Positions 22,705-30,570 of a stretch of DNA of 32,387 nt are shown here, piece after piece. The notes beneath the pieces were generated by a model, which saw only the letters and a program-made list of their open reading frames with translations, was not told where the DNA came from and did no database searches. Every line of letters starts with the position of its first letter. Positions within the stretch are counted from its first letter, which is position 1. This stretch comes from DATHVR01 sp035461175 (lineage in GTDB: Bacteria > Actinomycetota > Acidimicrobiia > Spongiisociales > ZC4RG35), in contig DATHVR010000115.1 of the NCBI GenBank assembly GCA_035461175.1, positions 1-32,387 of the forward strand, in the 5' to 3' direction. The position numbers and the translations under genes were made by a program.

Positions 22705-23259
22705 ATGCGCATCATCACCGGCCGTGCTAAGGGGCGGCGCCTGCTCGCTCCCGACACCGACGCCACCCGACCCGCCACCGACCGGGTCCGGGAGGCAGTG
22801 TTCTCCGCCATCGGGCCCTGGGTCGAGGACGCCGACGTCGTCGACCTCTACGCCGGCTCGGGGTCGTTCGGACTGGAGGCGCTCAGCCGGGGGGCGGCTT
22901 CCACCCTCTTCGTCGAGCGAGGCCGAACGGCGATACAGGCCCTTCGGACGAACATCGAGACGGTGGGCTTGGGCGGGACGGTGGTTGCCAGCGACGTGGA
23001 TTCCTTCCTCCGTGCTCCCGGAAGCCGCACCTTTCACCTCGTCTTCATCGACCCGCCCTGGGACCTTCCGACCGAGACGCTCGACGCCCAACTGGCGCTG
23101 GTCGACGCGATCCTGGAGCCAGGTGGCGAGGTGGTGGTGAGCCGGCGCCAGGGCGACTCGATTCCCAGAAATCCCGGATCATGGGAGGTTGCCACCGATC
23201 GTCGTTACGGCGACGCGAGAATCTATCGATACGTGAAGGCAAGCGACGAGGACGAATGA
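22705..23259 (+). CDS. rsmD: 16S rRNA (guanine966-N2)-methyltransferase RsmD
   Basis: The 184-residue SAM-dependent methyltransferase begins with the family hallmark MRIITGRAKGRRL and TRPATDRVREAVFSAIG. The SAM-binding motif DLYAGSGSFGLEALSRGA is at 47-64, and the catalytic DPPW (116-119) lies in LVFIDPPWD. It modifies G966 of 16S rRNA in the small subunit. Length is normal. It starts at an ATG with weak AGGA upstream and ends 1 bp before coaD, the usual partner. Confidence 0.93.
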   Translation: MRIITGRAKGRRLLAPDTDATRPATDRVREAVFSAIGPWVEDADVVDLYAGSGSFGLEALSRGAASTLFVERGRTAIQALRTNIETVGLGGTVVASDVDSFLRAPGSRTFHLVFIDPPWDLPTETLDAQLALVDAILEPGGEVVVSRRQGDSIPRNPGSWEVATDRRYGDARIYRYVKASDEDE

Positions 23260-23260
23260 G

Positions 23261-23728
23261 ATGACCACAGCTCTCTGCCCGGGCAGCTTCGACCCGCCCA
23301 CCAACGGACACATCGACGTCATCCAGCGCTGCAAACAGATCTTCGACCGGGTGGTGGTCGCCGTGGTCGACAATCCTTCCAAACAATCCATGTTCTCGGC
23401 CGAGGAGCGACAGGGGATGCTGGAGGAGGTCTTCGGGACCAGCGTCGAGATCGAGTCCTTCGACGGCCTGCTGGTGGATTTTGCCCGGCGGCGGAACGTG
23501 GATGTGGTGGTCAAGGGATTGCGGGCGGTGAGCGATTTCGACTACGAGCTGCAGATGGCCCAGATGAACCGCACCATGGCCGGAGTGGAGACGGTCTTCC
23601 TGCCGACAAACCCCGAATGGTCTTATTTGTCCTCGTCGTTGGTGCGCGAAGTTGCCAGACTGGGTGGGGCCTACCAGGGACTGGTGCCGGACCACGTCGC
23701 CACCGCACTCGAGGAGCGTTTGGCATGA
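23261..23728 (+). CDS. coaD: Phosphopantetheine adenylyltransferase
   Basis: The 155-residue enzyme makes dephospho-CoA from 4'-phosphopantetheine and ATP, the penultimate step of CoA synthesis. The nucleotidyltransferase motif GSFDPPTNGH (8-17), VVVKGLRAVSDFDYELQMAQMNR and LSSSLVREVARLGG are all present. Length is normal. It starts 1 bp after rsmD and overlaps the next gene by ATGA. Confidence 0.95.
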   Translation: MTTALCPGSFDPPTNGHIDVIQRCKQIFDRVVVAVVDNPSKQSMFSAEERQGMLEEVFGTSVEIESFDGLLVDFARRRNVDVVVKGLRAVSDFDYELQMAQMNRTMAGVETVFLPTNPEWSYLSSSLVREVARLGGAYQGLVPDHVATALEERLA

Positions 23729-24366
23729 ACGACCACAACGACCATCTCCCCGACGACCATCTCCCAGACGACCACCTCGACCCGGGAGCAGTCGACTACG
23801 ACGGCCCCGACTATGCCGACGACCTCGACGATGACCAGGGCGTCCCCACCGGCGGGTCGGCCATGGAGCCGGCTCCGCGACCCCGTGCCTCGGTGGGCGA
23901 ACTCCAGGACATGGTCGACGACCTGGTGGCCCACATCCACGAGGCCAAGGCGATGCCACTGTCGTCGAGTGTCCTCGTCGATCGGGAGCAGTTCCTCGTA
24001 ATGCTCGAACGCCTTCGCAACGAGCTTCCCGACGAGTTGCGGGCGGCGCGCTGGATGGTGCGGGAGCGGGAGGCATTCATCGCCCGGACCAACGAGAAGG
24101 CCCAGGACATCATCGACAAGGCGAGGGTCGAGGCGCGGAGACTCGTCTCGGAATCGAACATCGTGGCCGAGGCCGTCGAGGAGGCGAACATCCTCGTCCG
24201 CCGGGCCGAGGGAGAGGCACGACGTCTTCGTCTGGAAGCCGAGGACGAGATCGAGCGTGGCCTGGAGCGAGTCGAGAATCTTCTCAGCGAGTTGTTGGGC
24301 AAGATCCACTTCTCACGAGAGGAACTCCATCGTGCCCGCCCCAAACCGCCCGAGGTCCCTCTGTGA
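23725..24366 (+). CDS. SepIVA-like coiled-coil (DivIVA-related) protein
   Basis: The 213-residue protein has an acidic, histidine-rich N-terminus (residues 1-40, DHLPDDHLPDDHLD repeats). A short conserved block (RASVGELQDMVDDLVAHIHEAKAMPLSSSVLVDREQFLVMLERLRNELPDELRAARWMV) precedes a long charged coiled coil (about 110-200). Residues, block and gene position upstream of DUF177 match mycobacterial SepIVA (Rv2927c/MSMEG_2416), a septum factor that precedes DUF177 and rnc. The ATG at 23725 overlaps the coaD stop, and the protein's own stop overlaps the DUF177 start. Function in division or polar growth is inferred from homology. ATP-synthase-b-like hits would be due to the coiled coil. Confidence 0.8.
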   Translation: MNDHNDHLPDDHLPDDHLDPGAVDYDGPDYADDLDDDQGVPTGGSAMEPAPRPRASVGELQDMVDDLVAHIHEAKAMPLSSSVLVDREQFLVMLERLRNELPDELRAARWMVREREAFIARTNEKAQDIIDKARVEARRLVSESNIVAEAVEEANILVRRAEGEARRLRLEAEDEIERGLERVENLLSELLGKIHFSREELHRARPKPPEVPL

Positions 24367-24863
24367 ACGACCTCGTCTTCCATGTCTCCGACCTCGCCGA
24401 CCGGCCCGGCGAGCGCCGAAGCGAAACCGGTCGACTACCCCTCGACCTGGCGGTGGGCGAGTCGCGGGTAGAGGGCATCGCCGACGTCGATCTGGATCTC
24501 CATGGCATCGACGGTGGCGTACTCACCCGATTCAAGGTGACCTTTCCGGTCCATCTGGTCTGTACCCGCTGTCTCACCGAATGGAACGACACGATGTCGG
24601 TGGAGGGGACGCAGGTGTTCGAGAAAGAGCCCGATGAGGATGGGTACGCCTTGACCCGCGACGACACGATCGACCTGTCCGGGCCCGTGCGCGACGAGGT
24701 CGCCCTGGCCGTCCCCGTGCGCCCGCTGTGCCGCCCTGATTGCGCGGGACTTTGCCCTACGTGCGGAACCGACTTGAATAAGGAACCCTGCGGCGGTCAT
24801 GACGAGCCCTCCAGCTCTCCTTTCGCCGCCCTGCAGGAATTGTTCGATTCCCCCGACCACTGA
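24363..24863 (+). CDS. DUF177 (YceD family) protein
   Basis: The 166-residue protein has the DUF177 layout: LPLDLAVGESRVEGIADVDLDLHGIDGGVLTRFKV, then VHLVCTRCLTEW with a Cys-x-x-Cys pair, and the C-terminal RPLCRPDCAGLCPTCGTDLN cysteine cluster, PFAALQEL. YceD-family proteins are encoded next to rpmF and are linked to 23S rRNA synthesis or assembly. Start is GTG at 24363 overlapping the previous stop (GTGA). rpmF follows after 19 bp. Confidence 0.92.
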   Translation: MNDLVFHVSDLADRPGERRSETGRLPLDLAVGESRVEGIADVDLDLHGIDGGVLTRFKVTFPVHLVCTRCLTEWNDTMSVEGTQVFEKEPDEDGYALTRDDTIDLSGPVRDEVALAVPVRPLCRPDCAGLCPTCGTDLNKEPCGGHDEPSSSPFAALQELFDSPDH

Positions 24864-24882
24864 CGACGGAGGAGTGCTGCTC

Positions 24883-25059
24883 ATGGCGGTGCCCAAGAAG
24901 AAGATGTCGCGCAGCCGTACCCGGCAGCGTAAGGCGGCCTGGAAGGTCAGCCGTCCCACCACCTCGACCTGCCCGCAATGCAAGGCGACGAAGCTGCCCC
25001 ACCGGGCCTGTCCCAATTGTGGCCAGTACAAAGGTCGCGAGGTAGTCGAGGTCGACTGA
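24883..25059 (+). CDS. rpmF: 50S ribosomal protein bL32
   Basis: The 58-residue protein MAVPKKKMSRSRTRQRKAAWKV... has the typical basic bL32 N-terminus and a zinc ribbon, Cys-x-x-Cys (CPQC) and Cys-x-x-Cys (CPNC). CGGAGGAG lies before the ATG at 24883; a GTG at 24874 in the same frame is less likely because MAVPKKK is the family start. plsX follows after 3 bp. Confidence 0.95.
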   Translation: MAVPKKKMSRSRTRQRKAAWKVSRPTTSTCPQCKATKLPHRACPNCGQYKGREVVEVD

Positions 25060-25062
25060 CCC

Positions 25063-26034
25063 TTGACCATCGCCCTGGACGCCATGGGGGGCGACCATGC
25101 CCCCGCCGAGCTGGTTGCCGGTGCCCTGGCAGCGGCCGCGTCCGGGGTCGAGGTGGTGCTCGTCGGCGACCCGGGCATCCTCGAGCCGGAACTGGACCGC
25201 GCCGGCGGGCAGCTTCCGGTGATCGCCGCCGCCGACGTGATCGGAATGCACGACGAGCCGGCGCGAGCGCTCCGCCAGAAACCCGACGCCTCGGTCTCCG
25301 TGGCGGCCCGACTGGTGGCGTCCGGCGACGCCGCCGGATTCGTTTCGGCCGGTTCCACCGGAGCGGCCATGGCGGCCGCGGCCATCCTCATCGGCCGCAT
25401 CCCGGGTGTGGTCCGGCCCTGCATCGCCTCCATCTGGCCCACGCCGCCGACCCCGACCATCGTTCTCGACTCCGGGGCCAACCCGGACGTCAAGCCCAAC
25501 CATCTCCTCCAGTTCGCCTTGATGGGTTCGGTCGCCGCCGAGATCTTCCTGTCGATGAACGAACCCCGGGTGGGGCTGCTGTCCAACGGTGAGGAGGAGG
25601 GCAAAGGCCGCGATCTGGAGCGGACTGCCTTCGGGCTCCTCAGCGGGTCTCATCTCAACTTCGTGGGAAATGTCGAGGGCCGCGATGTCGGCCGCGATCG
25701 GGCCGACGTCATCGTCACCGATGGCTTCACCGGCAACGTCTTCCTCAAGGCGGTGGAGGGAACCGCCCGGATGGTGGTGGCGCTCACCGCCGATGCCATT
25801 TCCCATCTCGAGGCCGGAGCCCGCCAGGCTGTCCAGCCTGCCCTGGATGAAATCCGCACCCGCCTCGACCCCGAAACCTACGGCGGTGGTCATCTGCTCG
25901 GTGTCTCCGGCGTGGTGGTCATCGCCCATGGCTCCTCCCGTGCCCGCTCCGTCGCCAACGCCCTCCGCATGGCCCACGAGGGCGCCGAGGCCGACCTGGT
26001 GCGGCGGGTAGGCGACCGCCTCGCCGCCGGATGA
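25063..26034 (+). CDS. plsX: Phosphate acyltransferase PlsX
   Basis: The 323-residue enzyme converts acyl-ACP to acyl-phosphate, feeding PlsY in phospholipid synthesis. It shows TIALDAMGGDHAPAELVAGA at the start, DSGANPDVKPNHLLQFA, VGLLSNGEEEGKGRDL, VIVTDGFTGNVFLKAVEG and the C-terminal LLGVSGVVVIAHGSSRARSVANALRMA. The start is a TTG at 25063, 3 bp after rpmF. It overlaps rnc by ATGA. The FakA-like protein encoded upstream belongs to the other acyl-phosphate route, making a lipid link within this operon. Confidence 0.95.
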   Translation: MTIALDAMGGDHAPAELVAGALAAAASGVEVVLVGDPGILEPELDRAGGQLPVIAAADVIGMHDEPARALRQKPDASVSVAARLVASGDAAGFVSAGSTGAAMAAAAILIGRIPGVVRPCIASIWPTPPTPTIVLDSGANPDVKPNHLLQFALMGSVAAEIFLSMNEPRVGLLSNGEEEGKGRDLERTAFGLLSGSHLNFVGNVEGRDVGRDRADVIVTDGFTGNVFLKAVEGTARMVVALTADAISHLEAGARQAVQPALDEIRTRLDPETYGGGHLLGVSGVVVIAHGSSRARSVANALRMAHEGAEADLVRRVGDRLAAG

Positions 26035-26717
26035 GCGAGGGAGCCACAGCGCTCGAGGCCGTCCTGGGCCACACCTTCGAGGACGGCGCCATCCTGGCCG
26101 AGGCCCTGACGCACAGTTCCTACGCCTCCGAGCACACCGGCGTCGGCTACAACGAGCGCTTCGAATTTCTGGGCGATGCCGTGCTCCAGCTCGCCATCAC
26201 CGAGTTCCTCTTTGCCAGCTACCCGCACCTCCCCGAAGGCCAGATGGCCAAGATCCGGGCCGCCTCGGTCAGCGGGGCCGAGCTCGCCGCCGTGGCCCGT
26301 CTGTTGGACCTGGGGCGTCACCTTCGCCTGGGACGGGGCGAGGAGGCGTCCGGGGGTCGGGAAAAGGACTCGATCCTGGCTGATGCCATGGAGGCGGTCA
26401 TCGCCGCCATCCACCTCGACGCCGGCTACCCGGTGGCGCGTGGCGTAGTGCTCGAACTTTGGGAGGAGCGGGTACGAAGCCGGGCGACGCAACCGGGTCG
26501 TCGCGACTACAAGACCCGCCTCCAGGAGTTGCTGGCCGCCTCCCAACGACGTCCCGAGTACGAGGTGACGGGGGAGGGGCCCGACCACGACCGGCAGTTC
26601 AGCGCCGTGGTTCTCGTCGAGGGGATCGAGTGGGGCCGGGGAGTGGGTCGATCCAAGAAACAGGCCCAGCAGGAAGCGGCGCGAGAGGCGCTGGCCAGTC
26701 GCGATCCCGACGTCTAG
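26031..26717 (+). CDS. rnc: Ribonuclease III
   Basis: The 228-residue endonuclease cleaves double-stranded RNA in rRNA and mRNA processing. The catalytic signature ERFEFLGDAVL is at 42-52, the second acidic cluster is in DSILADAMEAVIAAIHLDAG (about 114-133), and a double-stranded RNA-binding domain covers about 158-225 (DYKTRLQELLAASQRRPEYEV, GVGRSKKQAQQEAAREAL). The ATG overlaps the plsX stop. The TAG stop shares bases with the stop of the convergent RDD gene (26714-26717). Confidence 0.95.
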   Translation: MSEGATALEAVLGHTFEDGAILAEALTHSSYASEHTGVGYNERFEFLGDAVLQLAITEFLFASYPHLPEGQMAKIRAASVSGAELAAVARLLDLGRHLRLGRGEEASGGREKDSILADAMEAVIAAIHLDAGYPVARGVVLELWEERVRSRATQPGRRDYKTRLQELLAASQRRPEYEVTGEGPDHDRQFSAVVLVEGIEWGRGVGRSKKQAQQEAAREALASRDPDV

Positions 26718-27445
26718 CGGCTCACCTTCTCGGTCAGCACCTGCTCCAGGAACTCCTTGTCATCCAGTCCGGATCCGGCCGGCACCCGGGGTCGGATGCG
26801 ACCGGCCAGGTCGGAGGCGAGGCGGCGGTCGGCCTCCGCCGTCAGGTCCGAGCGCCGCTGCAGGTAGCGCCGGATCAGCGCCACCTCGGAGGCGGTGACG
26901 GCGGAGACGTCCCAACCCTGGATCGGGGCTCCCGCGGGTGAGCCTTCATCCGTCGGCACGCTCGGCAGGCGGTGACGGATCACGATCGTATTGGCGACTA
27001 TGTCTCCCAGGCGTTGGTTGCGGGCCGTGACGGCGATGGCGATGGCCCCGGCGGCGTAGAAGCCGGGGAGGAAGTCGACCAGACGCATGAGGGTGCGCAG
27101 AGTGACCGCTCCCAGGCCGAGCGCGGTGCCGTCCACCGTGGCCACTCTGATCCCCATCGCCGCCTTCCCGGGCGTGCGCCCTCCGTTGAGAGCTTCGAAG
27201 ATCACGTAGTACCCGATCACGATCACGACGATGAGCAGGGTGCCGATGCCCAGCAGGAACACGCCCAGGTCTCCCGACACAACCGATCCGGCCAGGCTCA
27301 ACGCCAGCGTGAGGGTGAGGAGGAGGACTCCCTGGATGAGGAGGTCGACCAGGGCGGCGCCGAAGCGAGAACCGAGACCCGCTAGCGTCACCTCGATCGA
27401 CACACCCTCGGGGGTGTCGATTCTCATCCGATCGTCGAGGTTCAT
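26714..27445 (-). CDS. RDD-family membrane protein
   Basis: The 243-residue protein begins MNLDDRMRIDTPEGVSIEVTLAGLGSRFGAALVDLLIQ, the family's Arg-Asp pattern. Membrane segments lie at about 30-52, 60-82 and 125-142, with FEALNGGRTPGKAAMGIRV between them. A cytoplasmic tail of about 80 residues follows. RDD proteins with SpoIIM, DUF58 and MoxR partners are a recurrent actinobacterial set of unknown role. The ATG at 27445 directly abuts the GTG of the divergent SpoIIM gene. TAGCGT lies 6 nt upstream on the minus strand, inside that gene. Confidence 0.88.
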   Translation of the reverse strand: MNLDDRMRIDTPEGVSIEVTLAGLGSRFGAALVDLLIQGVLLLTLTLALSLAGSVVSGDLGVFLLGIGTLLIVVIVIGYYVIFEALNGGRTPGKAAMGIRVATVDGTALGLGAVTLRTLMRLVDFLPGFYAAGAIAIAVTARNQRLGDIVANTIVIRHRLPSVPTDEGSPAGAPIQGWDVSAVTASEVALIRRYLQRRSDLTAEADRRLASDLAGRIRPRVPAGSGLDDKEFLEQVLTEKVSR

Positions 27446-28417
27446 GTGGACACGCTAAGTGGCTTCGTCGCCGAGCGCCAAGACCGCTGGGACGAATACG
27501 AAAGCCTGCTCGACCAGGCCGGCAAACGACCCGAGCGCCTGGGTGGCGAGGGGGTCCGCCGGCTCGCCGGCCTCTACCGTGCCACCGCTGCCGATCTGGT
27601 TGCGGCGCGACGTCGCTTCGGGGAGGAAGCCGTGGTCGAAAGGCTGGAATCGCTCGTCCGGCGCGGGCAAGGCCTGATCTATGAACGAGCCACCCGTCGG
27701 GGCAATCTGGCCGACTTCTTCGCCGACCGCTACTGGGAGTTGCTGTGGCAGCGACGGGCACCGCTGGGGCTGGCGGCCCTGATCATGGTGGGTCCGGCCT
27801 TGCTCATGCTGCAATGGGCACTGGCCTCGCCCGAGGCGGTGGCGGGTCTCGTCCCGCCCGAGTTCCTGTGGGTGGCGGACGCCGAGACCACCGACCAGGG
27901 GATGGGGGCGGTAGGTCTGGCCGGCTTCAGCACATTCGTCCTCACCAACAACATACGCGTCGCCCTCACGGCGTTCGTGGCCGGCATCACCTGGGGCCTG
28001 GGAACGGCGTTGCTGATCGGCTACAACGCGGTCTTGTTCGGGGCGCTGACCGGTCTGGCCGCCGGGGCCGGCAACCTGCGCTTGCTGGGTGAGGCCACCC
28101 TCGCTCACGGCATCCTGGAACTGTCGTGCATAGTCGTTGCCGGGGCGGCGGGTCTCTCGCTGGGGAGGGCGATGTTGCGGCCCGGTAACCGCACCCGTCG
28201 TGAAGCATTGGGAGTGGAGGCGATTGATGCGCTCCAGATCGCGGCCGGCACCGCCCCCTGGCTCGTCGTCGCCGGCCTGGTCGAGGGCTACGTAAGCCGG
28301 GTGGGCCTGTCGCTCATCCCCACCGCCATCGTCGGAGTGGTGCTGGGTGGGACCTTCTGGGGTCTGCTGTGGTGGCGGGGTCGGGCCTCAGAAACGAGCG
28401 CGGCGCTTGGCACGTAG
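27446..28417 (+). CDS. SpoIIM family (DUF95) membrane protein
   Basis: The 323-residue protein has a cytoplasmic N-terminal helix bundle (MDTLSGFVAERQDRWDEYESLLDQ, RRLAGLYRATAADLVAARRRFG, RRGQGLIYER), then about five membrane segments from residue 108 to 315. FVLTNNIRVALTAFVAGITWGLGTALLIGYNAVLFGAL and HGILELSCIVVAGAAGL are the core SpoIIM motifs. The family is widespread in non-sporulating actinobacteria beside RDD, DUF58 and MoxR genes. The GTG at 27446 is at the family's normal start. The last 30 bp overlap the convergent DUF58 gene (28388-28417). Confidence 0.9.
   Translation: MDTLSGFVAERQDRWDEYESLLDQAGKRPERLGGEGVRRLAGLYRATAADLVAARRRFGEEAVVERLESLVRRGQGLIYERATRRGNLADFFADRYWELLWQRRAPLGLAALIMVGPALLMLQWALASPEAVAGLVPPEFLWVADAETTDQGMGAVGLAGFSTFVLTNNIRVALTAFVAGITWGLGTALLIGYNAVLFGALTGLAAGAGNLRLLGEATLAHGILELSCIVVAGAAGLSLGRAMLRPGNRTRREALGVEAIDALQIAAGTAPWLVVAGLVEGYVSRVGLSLIPTAIVGVVLGGTFWGLLWWRGRASETSAALGT
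27452..27457 (-). promoter_or_regulatory. -10 box TAGCGT for the RDD gene, inside the SpoIIM gene
   Basis: On the minus strand TAGCGT lies 6 nt before the ATG at 27445. It falls within codons 3-4 of the SpoIIM gene, so the two promoters must be interleaved with coding sequence. Confidence 0.4.
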
Positions 28418-29638
28418 GTAGGCGGCGACGCAGCGGTGGGGGAGTTGGGGAGCGAGCGCGTCGATGACGGTCACTCCGAAGGCTTCGAGTCGGGCCCCCG
28501 CCCGCCGGCGCGACCTCTCGATCTCGGCCGCCACGGCCGTGCGGTAGGCATCGGCGATCCCACCGGCCGGGGTGGAGAGAGCGGCCGTGACGGCCGGATC
28601 GCTCACACCGCCGACGGCCACCGCATGGTGACGGGCCAGGATGGGGATCGCCGCCAGCAGTGGGAGGGCGGCCGTCTCTTCCATCAGGTCGGTGAGGAGC
28701 AGGATGAAGGCTCGCTTGTTGTGGGCGACGGTCCGGAACGCCAGTTCGAAGTCGGACTCCTGCATCGACGGTTCCAGGTCGTGGACGGCGGTGATCGTGG
28801 CCTTGCTACCGTCGCGCCGGGGCGAAAGGCGGCGGCGGATCTGATCGTCGAAGGCGACCACGCCGATACGGTCCCCGACCACGTCCGCGGCGGATGCCAC
28901 CGCCGCCACCGTGTCGACGGCGACGTCGAGACGGGTCCGTTCCGTGCCGTCTCCCACCGGAGCCGACATGAGCCGACCCGTGTCGAGGAGCACGATCACC
29001 TCCCGCTCCTGTTCGATGCGGTAGGTATTGGACATCGGGGTACCGGTTCGGGCGGTGGCCCGCCAGTTGACCTGGCGGATGTCGTCGTCGGGGAGGTAGT
29101 CCCTGATCGACTCGAGTTCGGTCCCCAACCCCAACGGGCCTCGGCTCCTCCGTGCCGAGTCCCCGAACCGGCCCAGGCGAACTTCGGTGGCCAGCCGTCG
29201 AGCGGCCGGCATGTCGGGATAGACGACGAAAGTGGTGGGAGCACCGGCGCGGTGATACCAGCGGCCCAGCCCCAGTGGCCCTTCGGCCAACGTCGAGGTA
29301 GGAGGAATCGTGTGGGTTCCCCGGCGCAGGGCCGTCACGGTGCCGGCCAGCGACTCCCGGCCTTCCTCCGGCTCGATCCGGATGTCGGCGCTGCCCACCA
29401 GCCGGACCCGCGTTTCGCGAGCCGGTTCCAGCCTGACCTCGAATTCCGAGGGCACCCCGCGCGACAGGATCGGAGGAGCGCTCACCGTCGCCTCCGGCGG
29501 GCGGCGTACGGCCCAGGCATCGGCCGCGACCGCCACCAGTGCCACCAGGAGCACCGTCCAGGCCGCCGCCGACGGGAGCACGAAGCCCGAAAGGGCGGCC
29601 AGGGCGAGAAGGATCAGGCCCCGGGGGGCGATACTCAC
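28388..29638 (-). CDS. DUF58 domain protein
   Basis: The 416-residue protein has two N-terminal membrane segments (about 8-22 and 25-40), an extracytoplasmic-like beta region, then the DUF58 signature ESIRDYLPDDDIRQVNWRATARTG (176-199). A von Willebrand A-like core follows, with LLDTGRLM (217-224) in place of a full MIDAS motif. DUF58 proteins work with MoxR ATPases, thought to be chaperone-like. Its GTG start overlaps the moxR stop (GTGA), and it ends 30 bp inside the convergent SpoIIM gene. Confidence 0.9.
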   Translation of the reverse strand: MSIAPRGLILLALAALSGFVLPSAAAWTVLLVALVAVAADAWAVRRPPEATVSAPPILSRGVPSEFEVRLEPARETRVRLVGSADIRIEPEEGRESLAGTVTALRRGTHTIPPTSTLAEGPLGLGRWYHRAGAPTTFVVYPDMPAARRLATEVRLGRFGDSARRSRGPLGLGTELESIRDYLPDDDIRQVNWRATARTGTPMSNTYRIEQEREVIVLLDTGRLMSAPVGDGTERTRLDVAVDTVAAVASAADVVGDRIGVVAFDDQIRRRLSPRRDGSKATITAVHDLEPSMQESDFELAFRTVAHNKRAFILLLTDLMEETAALPLLAAIPILARHHAVAVGGVSDPAVTAALSTPAGGIADAYRTAVAAEIERSRRRAGARLEAFGVTVIDALAPQLPHRCVAAYLRAKRRARF

Positions 29639-30570
29639 CGGGGGACGTCCACGTCGGCGAGGGCGGTCGTGACCGCATCCTGGGGCCGGTACCGCTCGAG
29701 CTCGGCCTCGGGTCGAATGAGGATGCGATGGGTGAGGACGCTGGGGGCGAGCCGAGCGACGTCGTCGGGGGTGACGAAGTCGCGGGCCGACATTCGAGCA
29801 AGTGCACGCGAGGCGGCCAGTAGATGGACCGCAGCGCGGGGGGACGCTCCCAGTTCCACCGAGGGCAACCGGCGGGTATGGCGGACCAGGGCAACCACAT
29901 AGGCGGCCAGCGCCGGCTCCACATGGGTGGTGTCGACCAGTTCCCGGACCCGGACCAGTTCCTCTCCCGACGTCACCTCGGCGATCTCGGCCAGGCCACG
30001 GGGGGCGAGCCCCGAGCGGGGCAGCGCCAGCATCTCGATCTCCTGGTTCTCGCCGGGGTAACCGACGTTCACCTTCATGAGGAAACGGTCCAGTTGTGCC
30101 TCAGGAAGGGGATAGGTCCCCTCGTACTCGATCGGGTTCTGGGTGGCGACGACCAGGAACGGCTGAGGCAGGGGGCGGGTGGTCCCGTCCACCGTAACCT
30201 GGTTCTCGCCCATCGCCTCCAGGAGGGCAGCCTGGGTCTTGGGTGGGGTGCGGTTGATCTCGTCCGCCAGCAAGAGATTGGTGAAGATCGGTCCCGGCCG
30301 GAACGAGAGTTCGCCCCCTCGCAGGGTCATGGTGCCGGTCAGGTCCGAGGGGAGCATGTCCGGGGTGAACTGCGCCCGGGCGAAGTCGACGCCGAGGGCG
30401 GCGGCCACTGCCCGGGCGAGGAGGGTCTTGGCCGTCCCGGGAACACCCTCCAGCAGCACATGGCCTCCGACGAGGGCGGCGATGAGGAGGGCGTCCACGG
30501 TGGCGGTTTGACCGCGGACGATCGTCTCCACTTGCTCGTGGAGCCTCTGTCTCAGGTCGTCCAGGTTCAT
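29635..30570 (-). CDS. MoxR-family AAA+ ATPase
   Basis: The 311-residue ATPase has Walker A GVPGTAKT (42-49), Walker B LLLADEIN (99-106), sensor-1 region VVATQNPIEYEGTYPLPEAQLDRFLMKV and a C-terminal lid (ASPRAAVHLLAASRALA, DFVTPDDVARLAPSVLTHRI). MoxR proteins act as assembly factors for partner VWA-type proteins, here probably the DUF58 protein. The ATG at 30570 is chosen since it overlaps the DUF4350 stop (ATGA) and matches the family start; the longer open frame is a shadow of the DUF4350 gene. Confidence 0.95.
   Translation of the reverse strand: MNLDDLRQRLHEQVETIVRGQTATVDALLIAALVGGHVLLEGVPGTAKTLLARAVAAALGVDFARAQFTPDMLPSDLTGTMTLRGGELSFRPGPIFTNLLLADEINRTPPKTQAALLEAMGENQVTVDGTTRPLPQPFLVVATQNPIEYEGTYPLPEAQLDRFLMKVNVGYPGENQEIEMLALPRSGLAPRGLAEIAEVTSGEELVRVRELVDTTHVEPALAAYVVALVRHTRRLPSVELGASPRAAVHLLAASRALARMSARDFVTPDDVARLAPSVLTHRILIRPEAELERYRPQDAVTTALADVDVPR

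Noticed and set aside
24435..25977. Large minus-strand frames opposite rpmF and plsX
   Set aside because: They are shadows of well-recognised plus-strand genes and have no domain of their own.
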